From positions 172,240 through 236,239 of the forward strand of contig FWCC01000052.1 of NCBI GenBank assembly GCA_900169235.1: a DNA stretch of 64,000 bases, written 5' to 3'. A program made the position numbers and the translations under genes. Below are positions 1 to 12,433 of this stretch, piece by piece. This stretch comes from Zarea fungicola. Lineage: Eukaryota; Ascomycota; Sordariomycetes; Hypocreales; Cordycipitaceae. The notes under the pieces are model-generated. The model made no database searches, was not told where the DNA came from, and saw only the letters and a list, made by a program, of their open reading frames with translations. How positions within the stretch are numbered: the stretch's first letter is position 1; the number at the start of each line of letters is the position of its first letter.

Positions 1-1042
1 GCAAAGCATCTGCCGGATTTTCTCCATCGGTGCTTTTCTCCATCCTCCGGCCGTGTTTGTGTCTTATCCAAGGTACGTTGGCGCGGCCTGCCAAGCCGGA
101 TTACCGACCATGCAAGCTGTCCCTGATAAAACATGTACCAATAATAAGCGAACACTGAATGCACAATTTGACAGCCTTTTTCCAATCTGAGCGTAATTGT
201 GCCAGCCACGAATCAGCAGGAGCTATACGAAGGGTCTGACGCAGATCTTGTCCGTATTCTTTTTGCTGCGTTCTTGATGCGTTCAATCGCTTAAAGCATC
301 TTCACCTTGGTATCCGATAGGCCCATGCCCAGCCAGTAAAAGGCTTTACCGCTACCAATTTTCCCGCGTCAGACTATTCCCAGTAGAGCATAACCTGTAC
401 GATAGTCACGTCATAAATATTCCTGTAAAAACGAGTATTAAGTTGCCAATTGCTCATGTTGTGGAATTACCCACAAGAAACCAATTCGCCCCGTCCGCCA
501 AGGTCCCTAATGTGTTGGTGGGTCTTTTCTTTTACAGGTGCATGTCCGCAGTCTTGATGGAGGCTCAGCTGGTTCAGCAAGCCGGCTATGGCGCGGCTTG
601 AGCACTGTATCCACTGTAGCCATCCGCTATATGCCCTGTAGGTAGCTACCTCCTTGCAGTGCTGTATGTATTGAGCTGCCTGCTCCCTGCACCGCCGGCC
701 CACTGCCCGGCTCCCGTCTAGCTCGGACTTCCCCGCCGCGCTGGCCAAGCCTCTTCTCTGTAGACAAACCAGTGACACCACACCCACCAGGCTCTTCAGC
801 CGCCCATCGACCTTCCCTGCTCGGCAACAGCTCTTGTGCCCATTGCCGTCATCACTCTGACAGTACCATATCCCATATCTGCGGGTTCTACTTGGGCTTT
901 TCTTATTATTATATTTTTTGCAACGGGGAATTGATGCCCTGTTATTCTCAACTACTCGTTGCTCTGCTCTGCTCTGCCGCACAATATAGTACTTCACCGC
1001 AAACGGCGTCATCACCACCCTCACCTTGAATCATCAGCCACA
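1..1042. other. Gene-free left edge and upstream region of the aldehyde dehydrogenase
   Basis: I see no supportable gene here. Open frames on both strands are short, lack recognisable motifs and run across one another. The last 150 bases are pyrimidine-rich and contain short direct TCTGC repeats (gctctgctctgctctgc around 961-977) just before the dehydrogenase start, which fits a fungal promoter and leader. No trace of the end of another gene is evident at base 1. Confidence 0.5.
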
Positions 1043-2569
1043 ATGACGTTCGCTCAAGAGATTCACACATTTCACTCGGGCCAGCCCCAACCAAAGACTT
1101 CCTCCTCAAACACCTTCCAGTCCATCGACCCCAGCACCGCTTCGCCTCTCGCCACCATTTACATATCCACGCGCCAACAAATCGACGACGCAGTAGCTTC
1201 CGCCCAGTCTGCCTTCTCAACATGGTCCCAGACACCCGCCCCCAAACGCGCTGCCATCCTCCTCCGCGCCGCCGCCATCCTCCGCCAACGCAACGACGCC
1301 CTCGCCCTCACAGAAACCCTCGACACCGGCAAGGCCTGGTCTGAGACGTCCACCGTCGACATTGCCACTGGCGCTGACGTCCTCGAGTACTACGCCCACA
1401 TGGTCGCTGGTGGACAGCCCGGCCAAAACACCCGCCTCCGCGAGGACGCCTTTATCCTCACCTCCCACGAGCCCCTGGGCGTCTGTGCGGGCATCGGTGC
1501 ATGGAACTACCCTATCCAGATTGCCCTCTGGAAGTCGGCGCCCTGCCTTGCTGCCGGCAACTGCATGGTCTACAAGCCCAGCGAGGTGACGCCGCTGCAT
1601 GCCAACACCCTGGCCCAGATCTACATAGAGGCCGGTGTGCCCCCCGGTGTTTTCAATGTCATTTACGGCGACGGCCCCAGCGCCGGAGTGCCCCTCGTCT
1701 CGCACCCGGGCATCGCCAAAGTCTCCTTCACAGGCCAGGTCAGCACCGGCAGCAAGGTCGCCGCCTCGGCCGCCAAGGACATGAAGGGCATCACCATGGA
1801 GCTCGGCGGCAAGAGCCCCGTCGTCATCCTGCCCGACGCCGACGTCGAAGACGCGGCTGACGTCGCCATGGCAGCCAACTTCTTCTCCAGCGGCCAGGTA
1901 TGCACCAACGGCACCCGCGTCTTCGTCCCCGATACCATGCTCCCCGCCGTCGAGCAGGCCCTCCTCAAGCGCTGCCGTGAGGGCATCCGCATGGGCATGC
2001 CGCGCGACGCGACGACCAATTTCGGCCCCGTCGTCTCCGCGCCGCATATGGACAAGGTCCAGTCGTACATCCGCCACGGCAAGGAGGTCGACCGCGCGCA
2101 GGTCCTGTATGACGGCGCTCGCGAGGCCCAGAAGAAGAAGCCCACGCCCAACGGGTTCTGGGTGGCCCCCGTCATCTTCACCAACTGCACCGACGCCATG
2201 CGCGTCGTCCGCGAGGAAATCTTTGGGCCCGTCATGTGCATCCTGCCCTACAAGGTGAGCGGCCGCACGCAGGAGGAGTGGTTGCCGGAGCTGGTGCGCC
2301 GCGCCAACGACACCGACATGGGACTCGCGGCCGGCGTCGTGTCCTCGGACCTGAGCCTCGCCCAGGACGTCATTCGACAGCTGCACGCCGGCATCACATG
2401 GATCAACACATGGGGTGAGTCGCCGGCCGAGATGCCCGTTGGTGGGTGGAAGATGAGCGGCATTGGCCTGGAGAATGGCGAGGAGGGCATTCGAGCGTAC
2501 ATGCGCACTAAGAGCACCTTGGTGCAGCTTGGAAAGGGTGCCTGCGCTGGTCTATTCGCGAAACTGTAA
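1043..2569 (+). CDS. Aldehyde dehydrogenase, betaine-aldehyde type (ALDH superfamily)
   Basis: Single-exon gene of 508 residues, the usual length for a soluble tetrameric NAD(P)-dependent aldehyde dehydrogenase. The chosen ATG sits in a good context after an upstream in-frame extension that lacks any ATG. Visible family hallmarks are the WNYP segment near 154, the cofactor Lys178 in YKPSE, the general base Glu253 in MELGGKSP and the nucleophile Cys287 in GQVCTNGTR. The overall motif spelling, especially [12 protein letters not shown] and [12 protein letters not shown], resembles betaine aldehyde dehydrogenases, which oxidise betaine aldehyde to glycine betaine. Other aminoaldehydes such as 4-trimethylaminobutanal remain possible substrates. 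There is no choline oxidase next to it, so the pathway partner is not local. The downstream VOC-fold gene is on the same strand about 310 bases away but nothing shows that the two are linked. Confidence 0.95.
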   Translation: MTFAQEIHTFHSGQPQPKTSSSNTFQSIDPSTASPLATIYISTRQQIDDAVASAQSAFSTWSQTPAPKRAAILLRAAAILRQRNDALALTETLDTGKAWSETSTVDIATGADVLEYYAHMVAGGQPGQNTRLREDAFILTSHEPLGVCAGIGAWNYPIQIALWKSAPCLAAGNCMVYKPSEVTPLHANTLAQIYIEAGVPPGVFNVIYGDGPSAGVPLVSHPGIAKVSFTGQVSTGSKVAASAAKDMKGITMELGGKSPVVILPDADVEDAADVAMAANFFSSGQVCTNGTRVFVPDTMLPAVEQALLKRCREGIRMGMPRDATTNFGPVVSAPHMDKVQSYIRHGKEVDRAQVLYDGAREAQKKKPTPNGFWVAPVIFTNCTDAMRVVREEIFGPVMCILPYKVSGRTQEEWLPELVRRANDTDMGLAAGVVSSDLSLAQDVIRQLHAGITWINTWGESPAEMPVGGWKMSGIGLENGEEGIRAYMRTKSTLVQLGKGACAGLFAKL

Positions 2570-2626
2570 ATGGAAAAAAAAGGAACTTGTTAGTCTATCT
2601 CGTTGCTTGATTTTTTGGCTCTTTTT

Positions 2627-2656
2627 TATTGGCTCTTATTGGCTCTTATTGGACTT
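2627..2656. repeat. Short tandem repeat in the dehydrogenase 3' region
   Basis: Three near-identical copies of a ten-base unit (ttattggctc) lie head to tail about 60 bases after the dehydrogenase stop codon, followed by T- and A-rich sequence typical of a fungal 3' untranslated region. This is probably slippage with no coding role. Confidence 0.7.
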
Positions 2657-2882
2657 TGGGGTTTGGGTCTGTACAAATTGTTTTTTTTTTTAACTTGGGT
2701 ATATTAAAAAAGCGCTGTTAATTGAATCACACGAAATGTATAACATTTTCTGTCTATTTGTCGTGAAAAATATGGCTAACATTGGACCATTTCTTCACGC
2801 CATGCCCGTTCTCTTTTACTTTCATCCACTCTACTCTACCGTTCCAATTTGCCATTGACGACCAGACAAGAAACATTTAGTC

Positions 2883-3284
2883 ATGCCTCACATTGCACAC
2901 GTCTCCGTCGTCGTCCGCGACTACGACGAGGCCCTTTCCTTTTACATTGACAAGCTCAACTTTACCCTCGTCGAGGACCGGCCCGTCCCGGAGCAGAACA
3001 AGCGCTGGGTCACCATTGCACCTCCCGGCGCACCTCCCGGTGCCACAACGGTACTCCTTGCGCGGGCCTCATCCCCGGCGCAGCTCGCTTCAGTTGGACG
3101 CCAGACGGGTGATGATCGCGTCTTTTTGTTCCTCGCGACGGATGATTTCGCTCGGGACCATGAACGGTTGACCCGGGCTGGGGTGGAGTGGGCGCGGGGC
3201 ATCGCGGTACATGACTACGGCACTGTGGCCGTCTTTAAGGACTTATACGGAAATTTATGGGATTTGATACAATATACAAATTAG
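2883..3284 (+). CDS. VOC-superfamily (glyoxalase/bleomycin-resistance fold) protein
   Basis: Single-exon gene for 133 residues, one complete VOC module. The opening MPHIAHVSVVVRDYDEA and the closing VAVFKDLYGNLWDLIQ are the two beta-alpha-beta-beta-beta halves of the fold; His6 and a Glu or Asp from the second half would be expected metal ligands, although the usual terminal Glu is replaced by Asp in WDLIQ. The family includes glyoxalase I, extradiol dioxygenases and antibiotic-binding proteins, and sequence alone does not tell which reaction, if any, this one performs. The PPGAPPGATTVLLARA segment is typical of the small stand-alone proteins usually annotated as glyoxalase-family. It is soluble with no signal peptide. 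Confidence 0.85.
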   Translation: MPHIAHVSVVVRDYDEALSFYIDKLNFTLVEDRPVPEQNKRWVTIAPPGAPPGATTVLLARASSPAQLASVGRQTGDDRVFLFLATDDFARDHERLTRAGVEWARGIAVHDYGTVAVFKDLYGNLWDLIQYTN

Positions 3285-4197
3285 AGAAAACCCAAGTTCA
3301 TTGGCAGAGTAGATTTTTCCGCTTTGGCAAGAGGACTAAGAGGTTATGAGGAAGAAAATATGACGGGAGGTTGGGCTCGGGAAAAGTTTGGGAACAGCTC
3401 GCCGTAACTCCGCCCTTTCAAGGATTGTTTTTTTTTAGAAAAAAGGAAAGAGGACAGGTATCCCCACGCTGAATTGAAAAGATTCTACCTCAATAGAGTT
3501 TAGTCCAAGCATATCGCATCCGCATCATCCGGCGCCGCGTCTGGGATCCTCATTTAGGGTCGGAAGATCGTCAAAGCTTCTTGTCCTTGACAACTGATCC
3601 AACTTGCGCGAAAGACCGCAACAACTATGCAGAGTGCAAGGGTACATATATTTACAGAACGATCCTATCCAATTAAACTTGTCCATCGCTGACCAAGTAT
3701 AGACATCTATTGCTTTCTAATCGGTAAATAGACTACCCTGGTCCCCGATCGCGTGATGCCCGTTGCCCGTAAGCACGGCAACAGCGGGGACATCCGGGAG
3801 GACGATGACGACTCTCATCGCTCCATCGCTGCCTTGATGTGGAATATATCCTTGACAATGCCTCAATCCGCCCTCACGCTCTTTACACAGCCTCGGGTTT
3901 ACAAATCACGCATCCCCTCCGCATCACAAGACACACTCTGCTTACATACCATTTTTTTTTGGGCAGGGATTTGCTATATAGTGAGTGTCGCACGGTACCA
4001 ATTCTCCGGGATCGTCACTTTGCTCATGAGTCGTGGCAACATCCACTACATTCATTTAAAACATCTTATCAAGTCTCCCGAAACCGATCCATCACGTCAA
4101 CCCCCTTGTCTTGGCCACGATGCCACTATTGACCCGATTATGTTGATGGGGCCAGTGATTGTGTGAAAGAGAGTTGTTGTGCAGTTCTCGCCGGTTC
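3285..4197. other. Intergenic region between VOC gene and Zn2Cys6 regulator
   Basis: About 900 bases with no gene that I can support. A 137-codon open frame at 3753-4166 lacks family motifs and ends just before the regulator start, so I read it as chance. A T-rich tract near 3950 and a ctatatag element near 3973 could be part of the regulator's promoter. Confidence 0.45.
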
Positions 4198-6282
4198 ATG
4201 ATGTCGTCGTCAAAACCCGGTGCTGCTGCGGCTGGTCCAGACACACCCTCAAGTACAGAGCCATGCCTCGAGTGCCTGCGTCGAAAATTTCAGTGCGATG
4301 GCACCCGACCTGTCTGTAGTCGCTGTCGCACCGCCGGCATCGTCTGCCCAGGCTACGGCAATGCCAAGCCGTTGGTCTGGCTAGCACCAGGGAAAGTCAC
4401 GTCTCATACCAGAAAGACGAAGCGCATGCCTGCAAAGCCTTCAAAAAGCGAATCATCGTCTTCGTCATCTTCATCTGCAAATATACCAGTCAGAGTCAAA
4501 GTAGAACAGCCCAGGGAGCGGCCGATGCAATCACTCACGTTCCTCCACGCAGACCAGACGAACATGAAGCAGCAAATAAGCCATTCAAGGCGCAAAACTA
4601 CCACTAGAAAGGGAAAGGAAAAGGATAATACAGAGATTCGTGAATACGCTGAAGCTGGTGCTATTATCAAGAGTGAAATGTCACCTTCTATTCCGCCGCT
4701 ACTTCTCAGCGGTACACCTACAGAGCTGAGCCGGGAGTGGCTCGACATGACAAAGTCGGCAGAGTACTGTACGAAACATCATAACCAAAGTAATTTGATC
4801 TCCTTTACAATCCTGATTAACATGTGCTCTTTGGCTTCTCTACAGATAATCGATATGTATACCCCGAAGTTCGTGCAAATCAGCTTGCCCCAACACCGTA
4901 TATCGGGCCATTGGTCGTGGCTCGGCGGCGCATCGCCTCTACACACCACGGCGTACTGGCTCTCGTCGCACAGCACGCATTGATGCTTGGTGCGACCAAA
5001 TCTAGAAAAGACAACAACCCGCGGCCAGGTGAATCGCCGCCGACAGGGGCCGAAGCTGAAGAGCTCTGGCGGCGCGTGCACTTCCACACTGGTGCAGCCA
5101 TCCGAGCACTGCAAGAAGCGCTAATAAATCGAGATTCGCAGCTCTCGGACGATACTCTTTCAAGTGTAATCCTTATTCTACTTGTTCAAGTGAGTTCTGG
5201 CGAACCTGTCGAAGTCGGCTTGCGTTTCGTTCTTTTAGCTGACAAATTGTTGCCACAAAGCTGTATCAGTCAGTAGAGCCAAACTGGAAGCCACACATGG
5301 CAGGCATTTTGGCTATGATTGAGATGAGAGGCGGCTTGGGGGAGCTATTAGAGTCCGACTCCATGGGTCCCAAGGTTATTTTACTCAATTTCATAATGTA
5401 AGTCCAAGAACGGGGAAAGAAGAGCATTTACCCTACAGTTGCCCTTTACAAGCTGAGGATTGACTGACATTGGCCATGCTCAGCCTCGCTGTCATTGCAA
5501 ACACAACGTCACCAGCCTCAGAACAGAGAGCTGCCGAGGAGCACTTGAAACAAATGGACAAGATTGAAAGCATGTATTCAAGTGCAATGTTTCCACAACT
5601 ACCCTGTCCGGACGCACTCTTTCGAGAAATCATATGTATTAATTACCTGCGTCATCGCCTGGCAGCAACAACAACAGCAAGCAGCAGCCCATCATCGTCG
5701 TCGTCACCATCATCGTCGTCATCGTCGTCGGCACCATCATCCTCACCGTCATCACCGTCATCAGCATCATCACCGAAATCGCATGTGCAATTCAGCACAA
5801 TCGCCGCTCTCCTCTCTCGAATCGCATCCTTTAACCCCGAATCATGGGTCACGGACAAGAATCTAACCTGCCGAGCAGAAGCTCTCCCAGTTGCCAAGAT
5901 TTTCCGAGCAGCAGTATTGCTCTACGCAATGAATGCGCTTGCCTGGCCGAGCGACACGCCTCCCCCATCACCACCGGACGGGCGGCAGTACTGCTATCCC
6001 GCAAAGTCAGAGTGCCGGCAGGAGCTCTTTGAACTGCTCGAGGACAATTTTGAATCCCCCATCACCTTGCGCTGCATTTTCTGGCCGTTGATCGTCGCGG
6101 GGGTAGAGGCTGCCAGTGGTGCTGCGACGGAGCGTCGGTTTATCGCGGCCTGCCTGGCGGATCTCGGTGAGAGGACCGGCGTGCCAGCGATCACGGCACA
6201 CGCGGTCCTGGAGAGAATATGGGAAAGCGGCGCAACGGAATGGGACGAGTGCTTCTCAGAGCCTCACCTCATCTTGGCTTAG
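4198..6282 (+). CDS. Zn2Cys6 fungal-type transcription factor
   Basis: Four exons by my model: 4198-4789, 4846-5189, 5270-5397 and 5484-6282 (620 residues; an alternative acceptor after 5260 would add three). The binuclear zinc cluster is near the N-terminus with Cys23, 26, 33, 40, 43 and 50 in the spacing C-X2-C-X6-C-X6-C-X2-C-X6-C, so it should bind CGG-type half sites in DNA. The rest resembles the fungal_trans_2 regulatory region: an N-terminal basic and Ser-rich linker, a helix around ALVAQHALMLGA and the segment NWKPHMAGILAMIEMRGGL that is characteristic of these proteins. A tract of Ser and Pro near codons 400-430 is encoded by a trinucleotide microsatellite. The gene converges on the secreted amidase with 229 bases between stops. 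Its targets are unknown. Confidence 0.87.
5688..5772. repeat. Imperfect TCG/TCA microsatellite inside the Zn2Cys6 gene
   Basis: A run of tcg, tca and cca triplets encodes a polyserine/proline stretch in the last exon. Units stay in codon register, so length changes would lengthen or shorten the linker and not break the frame. Confidence 0.85.
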
Positions 6283-6511
6283 CCAAGTTAGGGGAGGGGA
6301 GGTTGAATGGAGGGATGGGAACAAATCATTTTGTCAGAGTCTTATCATGTCTCATTGTTTGTTGGTCTATCTAATAACGCAGGCCGTTAAGTTGCCATAC
6401 AGCTCTAATTATATAGTATTAATGTAATAAAAATAAAAATCATCACACCGCGTCACCAAACCCCGCTTCTCAAGTTCCATGGGTTTTCAACCAATTTTGG
6501 GCAAGAGGTTT

Positions 6512-8493
6512 TTAAAACGGAACAGGAACGTTGCGCGTGAGGTAGCCCAACCAAGTAGGACGGGGACGCTTCTGTGGCGGGTTGGCCGTGAGCTGCAGGT
6601 CCTCAATAGCCGCCGCCCACTTGACGAGCTCGGCCTCGCCCCAGGCAGTCTGCAGAATCGCCAGGCCAAACGGCATGCCCGAGTCGGAGCTCACGCCCGC
6701 GGGGATCGTCACCGCTGGGTACCCGGCCTGCGCCGCCTGCTGGTAGCTCTGACCCACGGCCGGGGGCACAAGCAGGCCGTTGAGCTGAGTGCCGTTGAAG
6801 CTGAGCGCGTCGTTGATGCCCTTGCGGGCCGTCGACTGGATGTAGCCGAGGGCCTGCCAGTACGTCGTGTCCCGGATGCCCTTTGTCGCCTGCGAGGCGA
6901 GGAAGACGTCCTGGCCTGAGTAGAAAGCGGGGTTGCCCAGAGGCCAGGGGTTACCGCCCTCTGACCCATCATTGTCAAAGTTGTACTGGATGATGTCGTC
7001 AATGGTCTTGATGTTGGTGTTGGTGAGCTGCGACAGGTACTTGTTGATGTTGTTGTAGAAGTCGACCTTGACATAGGTGAGCTCCGACTCGTTGGCGCGG
7101 CCGCGGGAGGTCACGCCCCAGTTCCAGTCCCAGCCGTTGTTGCTGACAATGGTCTGGTAGTCGGTGATTTCAGTGCCGTTGATGATGGTGGCGCCCGCGG
7201 CGCGCATCTGGTCGAGGAGCTTCGTGAGGATCGCAATCTGCTCGGCGTCGGCATACTGCCAGTAGCTCATCCACGGCAGGCCAAAACGCGCATTCTTGAG
7301 CGCCGACTTCTTGGTGCTGAGCAGGCTGGCGTAGCCTCCCTTGGGCGTCTTGCCTGCCTGCGCGGACGTGTAGTTATCATTCGAGTCGATGCCATAGATG
7401 GCGTCAAAGGCGTACACAGCGTCACGGACCGAGCGGCCAAAGGTGCCGACGGAGTCTTGGTGCTCGGACTCGGGAATCACGCCGGCGCGCGAGGTGAGGC
7501 CTACAGTGGGCTTGAAACCAACGAGGGCGTTGCGAGATGCCGGGTTAATGACTGAAGAGGAAAAACAAACAATTGTGTTAGCAGAGCTTATGGAGAATGG
7601 AGAGAAGATTACGGCATTTACGCACCACTTCCGTCAGTCTCAGTGCCGAGAGCAAAGGCAACAACATTGGCAGCAACACCAACAGCACTTCCCGAGCTGC
7701 TACCGCCGGGGTTGACCGTCAGATTGTAGGAGCTGCGGCATTGTCCACCACGTCCAGAGTAACCCTCGGAGTAGTTGTTGCTGCGCATGTCGGCCCACTC
7801 GCTGAGTGTGGCCTTGCCGAAAAGCACAGCACCGGCATCGCGGAGCTTGGATACTACGAACGCATCGCGGGGCACCCTGCTTCCGAGTAGAGCCCAGCTT
7901 CCCGCAGTCGTCTCAAGGTTGTCCTTGGTGCCAATGTTGTCCTTGACAATGAACGGAATGCCGTGGAGGGGACCACGAACTTTGCCCTTCTTGCGCTCCT
8001 GGTCGCGGTCAGACGCAATGGCAAATACATCGGGATTGACTTGCAGAATCGAGCTGGATTTTTGATTTAAATTAGCTGGGGCAATATTTAATAAAAATGC
8101 CACAAGACCACAAAAAAAAACCCGTCTTTCGTGGCGTTTATACTAGGCAACTCACTTGATGTATTCTTCTGTCTGGAACGCTCTGGTAAGATAGCATTGT
8201 ACCAACTGCACAGACGTCAATTGACCTTTCTGCATAGCAGTCTGCATCTGATCAATTGTGGCCTCCTCAAGCTTGAAGCCACCACAATTGGCCATGGGAA
8301 AAAGGTTTGTTGACTCGGCATTCTGGAGGAGCGGGATCAGAGATGGCGTATAAGCAAATCTGGGATCTGCCGTCGCCGCGTCCGCCGTAGAATCAGCGGC
8401 CACAGTGGAATCAGGCGACGCGGTCGAATCCGTAGTCGCATCAGTGGCGGCAGCAACCACGGCTCCAAAGAGCGACAGAGTTGAAACACGCAT
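6512..8493 (-). CDS. Secreted amidase-signature-family hydrolase
   Basis: Three exons on the minus strand: 8493-8156, 8053-7626 and 7551-6512, giving 601 residues. The N-terminus MRVSTLSLFGAVVAAA is a signal peptide, followed by a low-complexity Thr/Asp/Ser/Ala linker, so the mature enzyme is probably extracellular. The amidase-signature core is clear: the catalytic Lys in VKDNIGTKD, the Gly/Ser-rich loop GGSSSGSAVG carrying the two serines of the Ser-Ser-Lys triad, then GTETDGSVINPASRN and TVGLTSRAGVIP. Introns of 102 and 74 bases restore the signature across the exon joins, which supports the model. Such enzymes hydrolyse linear amides, but the substrate cannot be predicted from sequence. 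The long C-terminal region, with GQSYQQAAQAGYPAVTIPAG and GMPFGLAILQTAW, is the usual substrate-side part of the family. Confidence 0.94.
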
Positions 8494-9595
8494 GGCGATG
8501 ATGGCTTGAGATTGGGAATGGGGGAGATGCAGAAATTGACTACCAATCAACCGGGCACACAAACTGTCTGTGTGGCAAGACACCCCTTCTTGTGGAAATG
8601 TGAGACGGGAGTCCGTGTGGTGTCTGGTGGTGTGGTAATTAGTCGTCCTATCCAGTACATATAACCATATGATTCATATTATCCGCGGCACGACCCGCTC
8701 AGCACGCGGAAACCGGTCGTCCCATATTACAGTTAACCTCAAAAATCATTTTTTATTTTTATTTTTTTAACGACGAACCAACTAGTGGCAAGTTGTCAGT
8801 TGCCGGTGCCGTGACACCCGCTGGTTGCTGGGCTTTTCCTGGACCCTTGCAGCCGAAGAAAGGAGACAAGGACATTCTGCTGCCCCGTTTCTGTAGGACC
8901 GGGGCGATCCCTGTCTATCATGCCCACTTAATAATGCTCCTTGACGGTGGAAAATTGTGGGTGCTTGGCAAGCTAGCTCAGTGGCTGTTGGGGTAGGAAC
9001 CATGAAGACAAAACTGAAGATACTGAGGGGCATCGTCTGTCCCCGTCTCTTACGCACCCGTTGCACACTACAGCACTTGATAGCATAGACGTACTACCTT
9101 ACAAGCCAACAACAGACCGTCTCCCTGTGTAACATACTTTGGTATTTCGGATATCCGTCAACTGTCCGTTTCCCAATGGTGGCTTAAGCATGCAACCCAA
9201 AACGGCCGCTAGGATGACTCGCCTATTTTCCACTTTGATTACGCCCGGCCGCAGGCTCTGTGGGGAATCGGCAGGGGATCGTGTCCAGGTTTTAACCTTT
9301 TTAAGCTCGGAGGCAGTCTCCGCCGGCCCATAACATGATTTCAGCTGGAAGCAATGATCCATGTATTCCCCTATTCGTAACAAGAAAAAAATTGCCTCAT
9401 AGTTAGCCCAGAGGCTATTGGCAATCATAACCGCATGGGTAAGAGTACCGTAACGCCTATGTACAAGTCCCAAGATCTCGGCACTTCTAATCCCTGGTGC
9501 GGCGCCCCCGGCACTCTTGCCTAATTCGACCTCTTTATTTTACCTGGTATACGTACAACAGTGATTAATACTAAAATACAGTGCCTCTAGGTGGT
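8494..9595. other. Intergenic region upstream of the amidase
   Basis: About 1.1 kb containing no supportable gene. Open frames of 60-125 codons occur on both strands without motifs. An AT-rich block lies near 8740-8770. The left part must contain the amidase promoter, and the right part the 3' end of the rhodopsin-like gene. Confidence 0.45.
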
Positions 9596-10956
9596 TCATC
9601 GGGCATGTGCTGGTGTTTCTTTGATGTCAAAGTCCATCTTGACGTAGATGCCATCGGTCGACTTGGTGCTGTGGACGTCGTCCGTGTATGTAGACTGGCC
9701 CGCGCTCACTGCCGCCTCGTAGTTGTTATGATTATTAATCGCCTCCTGGCTGTCAAGGACGTCGTGTTGACTCCGCTTAAGAGTGCCAAGCCGCGTTCCA
9801 CCGTTTGACTCGGACGTCTTGGTCTGTTTACGGTTGCTCGTCGATCCAGACGTCAACGTGTCGACTTTGCCCAGAACGTACTTGTCAAAGATAGGCTTGA
9901 CGCCAGGCACAGAGAGCGCAATCAGCGTGGCCCCGATTTCAGTGGTTTCCACGCCAAGCATTGGATTATAAGTCCAAGACTAATAAGAGTTGTTAGTCGA
10001 CTGTTGCCATATAAAATTTCAATGAATGATGAGGGTTGATCCTACCATGTCTGCTTCCCACTGCCCTAGAACGACGAGAACCAGGCGAGCAATAGAGATG
10101 GCAATAACGCTAGGCGGCGTGTTAGCTACTGGAATCAAATTCATACGAGCCCTGTACTTGTACGTACAGAATACCGGGCAAAAGAATGGATGCCAGTTGA
10201 ATCTTCTTCTTGCGAGTCATCTCCAATGTCCAGAGCATTGCAATAGGAATACCAAAGATCATCAAATCGCACAGTAGTGAAACACCCGAGTTAACACAGT
10301 ACACAACACCCCATTGCAAGCAATTGAATCTGGGAAACTCTGGTTGGAAGTCGTACGGCCAATATCCCGTCACTGGGCGGCAGTGAAAGATGATGAGAAA
10401 GATCTGCGGCAGAAACCCAGCCACCATGATTCCAAATACGACCTGAATTGCAATTCTAAACTTTTCGTGCACGCGACACAGCCGATAGTAGAATGCCAAA
10501 CCGGACACGCGGCAAAGGAGAAGAGCGATCGTGTAGACGATGTGGGCGACAAAGTCGAGTACCTGCGTCCAGAGCATCTCGTCGTTGGTGAGTATGTACT
10601 GGATATAGTCAAAGTGACGGCCAGAGCCAAGTTGTATCAAAATGATTGCCATGACAATAAATGAGATAAAACAACACTGCGTAGACCACGTTAGCACAGC
10701 CGAAAAAATCAAATGCTTCATGGGTATAACAAGAACGAACCCAGGAGCACAATGCAAGACCATCATCAATACCAAACCGCTTGACCACCAACAGCCGCGA
10801 AATCAAGCGTAGAAGAACGATAACGCTAGTTATGACGGTAACGAGAATAATTGCAATAATCGCAGGTCGGTCCTTTGACTCGCTGAGAAATTCCGCCGAT
10901 ACCCCAGCTGGCACCTTGCCAGCGGCAATGGCTTGGGCGACTTTTGGATCGATCAT
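9596..10956 (-). CDS. Fungal rhodopsin-domain (Pth11-like) seven-helix membrane protein
   Basis: Four exons: 10956-10741, 10676-10168, 10109-10046 and 9979-9596, giving 390 residues. The protein has about seven hydrophobic helices followed by a polar cytosolic tail of roughly 100 residues. Family landmarks are FGIDDGLAL after the first helix, LGSGRHFDYI, the FHCRPVTGYWP loop, and the helix IAISIARLVLVVLGQWEADMSWTYNP with the NPMLGVETTEIGATLIALSVPGVKP segment. These define the integral-membrane (rhodopsin) domain shared by Pth11-related proteins, which are numerous in plant- and insect-associated sordariomycetes. There is no CFEM cysteine module at the N-terminus, so it is not the CFEM-containing subclass. 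Introns of 58-66 bases all fall at phase-compatible sites. A role in sensing is a family-level inference; ligand and coupling are unknown. Confidence 0.88.
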
Positions 10957-12433
10957 GATGTCGATTTACAAAAACATAAAATGTCGCCCTTCTTTCTGCA
11001 AATGAATCGAAAAAAGAAAAAAAGGGTTCATCTGGGCCAAGCATCGTTACATATTCCAAACTGAAAACTAGATGCCCACCCCCCTCTACGATAAACTAAA
11101 CTCGAAATAACAGAACGTGCTAGTGGCTCTCTTCAGCCCTCCAGGCTATGCGAGTCGTGGACCTGGCAGACTGGCACCATATTCGCAACATGTGTGTGGG
11201 CTGGTGTGCCTGAAAATGGCTACCAAAGGCGCCCATCATCTGGCCCAGAACGGCAAATGAACATCTCTTGTCAGGACCCTAAAGTACGTCTTCTCAGTGG
11301 CCACCCGACTGTCCGGCAACTGTGGCGCTCCTTGGTAAGTCCTCGCAAGAGTTCCCAGGCTCTTGGACCGGCCGGTAGTTGGCCGCGCTAGGCTTCTTTC
11401 TGGAGCTTGGCGAGCCAACAAAAACATAACTAATCAGTAACCAGAAGCTAGTCCGGATAGTCAAGCCAACGTTCCATGTACGCAAACTCTGGATTAACTA
11501 CTAGCTTCTAGTGCTGCAAATTGGTCAATTGCGCTCGGATACTCGCCGTACCCGTTGCCAGGTCCGTTGTGGCTTCTGTACTAGGGGTCGGCACGAAAAG
11601 AAGTGCGCGGAGGATGTGACGGTTGGCTTGTTTGGAGAGGTTGAGGCGGAAGAAGTCAAGGACATAAGACCCCCTCCCAGCGGAAAGAAATTCGGCAAGC
11701 CACATTGATGTGCTGTGTACGGAGCAGTGCACCGGTAAATGAAGGAGGGTTGGAAACGGCTTTCTTACAACCGATCTCGACCCTCTTTGAAGGTTGACAG
11801 GGTAATTTAATTCCGACAGGGGTAGCCATGTCTTGGCAGAACTCGTTGAAGACTCTTTGACCCCCCGTCAGCGTCGCTAGCAGAGAAAACTGGGAACGAC
11901 CTGCTGTCTCGTGATATGTGTTCCATGCGGGCATAATACATAAGCAACGAGGGTCAATTTATCAACATTCACATCGGCTACTAAGAACCAAGGAAACCTG
12001 CAGCTAACCACAAAAAAAAAGAGAAAAAAGATAGCTATGGTAGCTACACTTTTTTATTGAACAGCGCACGGCCATATATCCATCATGGGCGGAGCCGTTT
12101 TTAGCCTATACGATCAATACGCACAGAGTATTGAACTACAATCTCACCAGTGACATTCATGTGTAGATGAGAGTCATTCACATTGAGGCAGGGCTCCGCT
12201 GTCAGTGTCAGGTTCGGAAGCGCTTTTACAAGACACATTGCAATGGGATGAGATAAACAGGGTTGGACGCCTTTGGCGCAGTTGTATCCTAAAAGGAAGT
12301 AAAGTCTTATTGCATGCCACTCATTAGATAGTAGAATGTCATCAAGTAATAAAGCATGAATCGGGTAACTAAAGATAGCAAAACAACAGGCCATCCATCC
12401 GCTAGTAATTGATTAGAAGCTCTTATTATCTTG
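10957..12433. other. Intergenic region between rhodopsin-like protein and GNAT gene
   Basis: About 1.5 kb without a gene that I can support. Two minus-strand frames, 11656-11934 (92 codons) and 12101-12394 (97 codons), contain several cysteines but have no usable signal peptide, no recognisable family and no splice structure that joins them to more sequence. The left part is promoter for the rhodopsin-like gene. Confidence 0.4.

Noticed and set aside
467..1024. 185-codon minus-strand frame near the left edge
   Set aside because: No domain, no splice context and mixed low-complexity composition; overlaps the promoter of the dehydrogenase.
1217..2386. 389-codon open frame antisense to the aldehyde dehydrogenase
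   Set aside because: It is the mirror of a G/C-ending, codon-biased gene; the product has no domain and the sense frame shows all catalytic residues.
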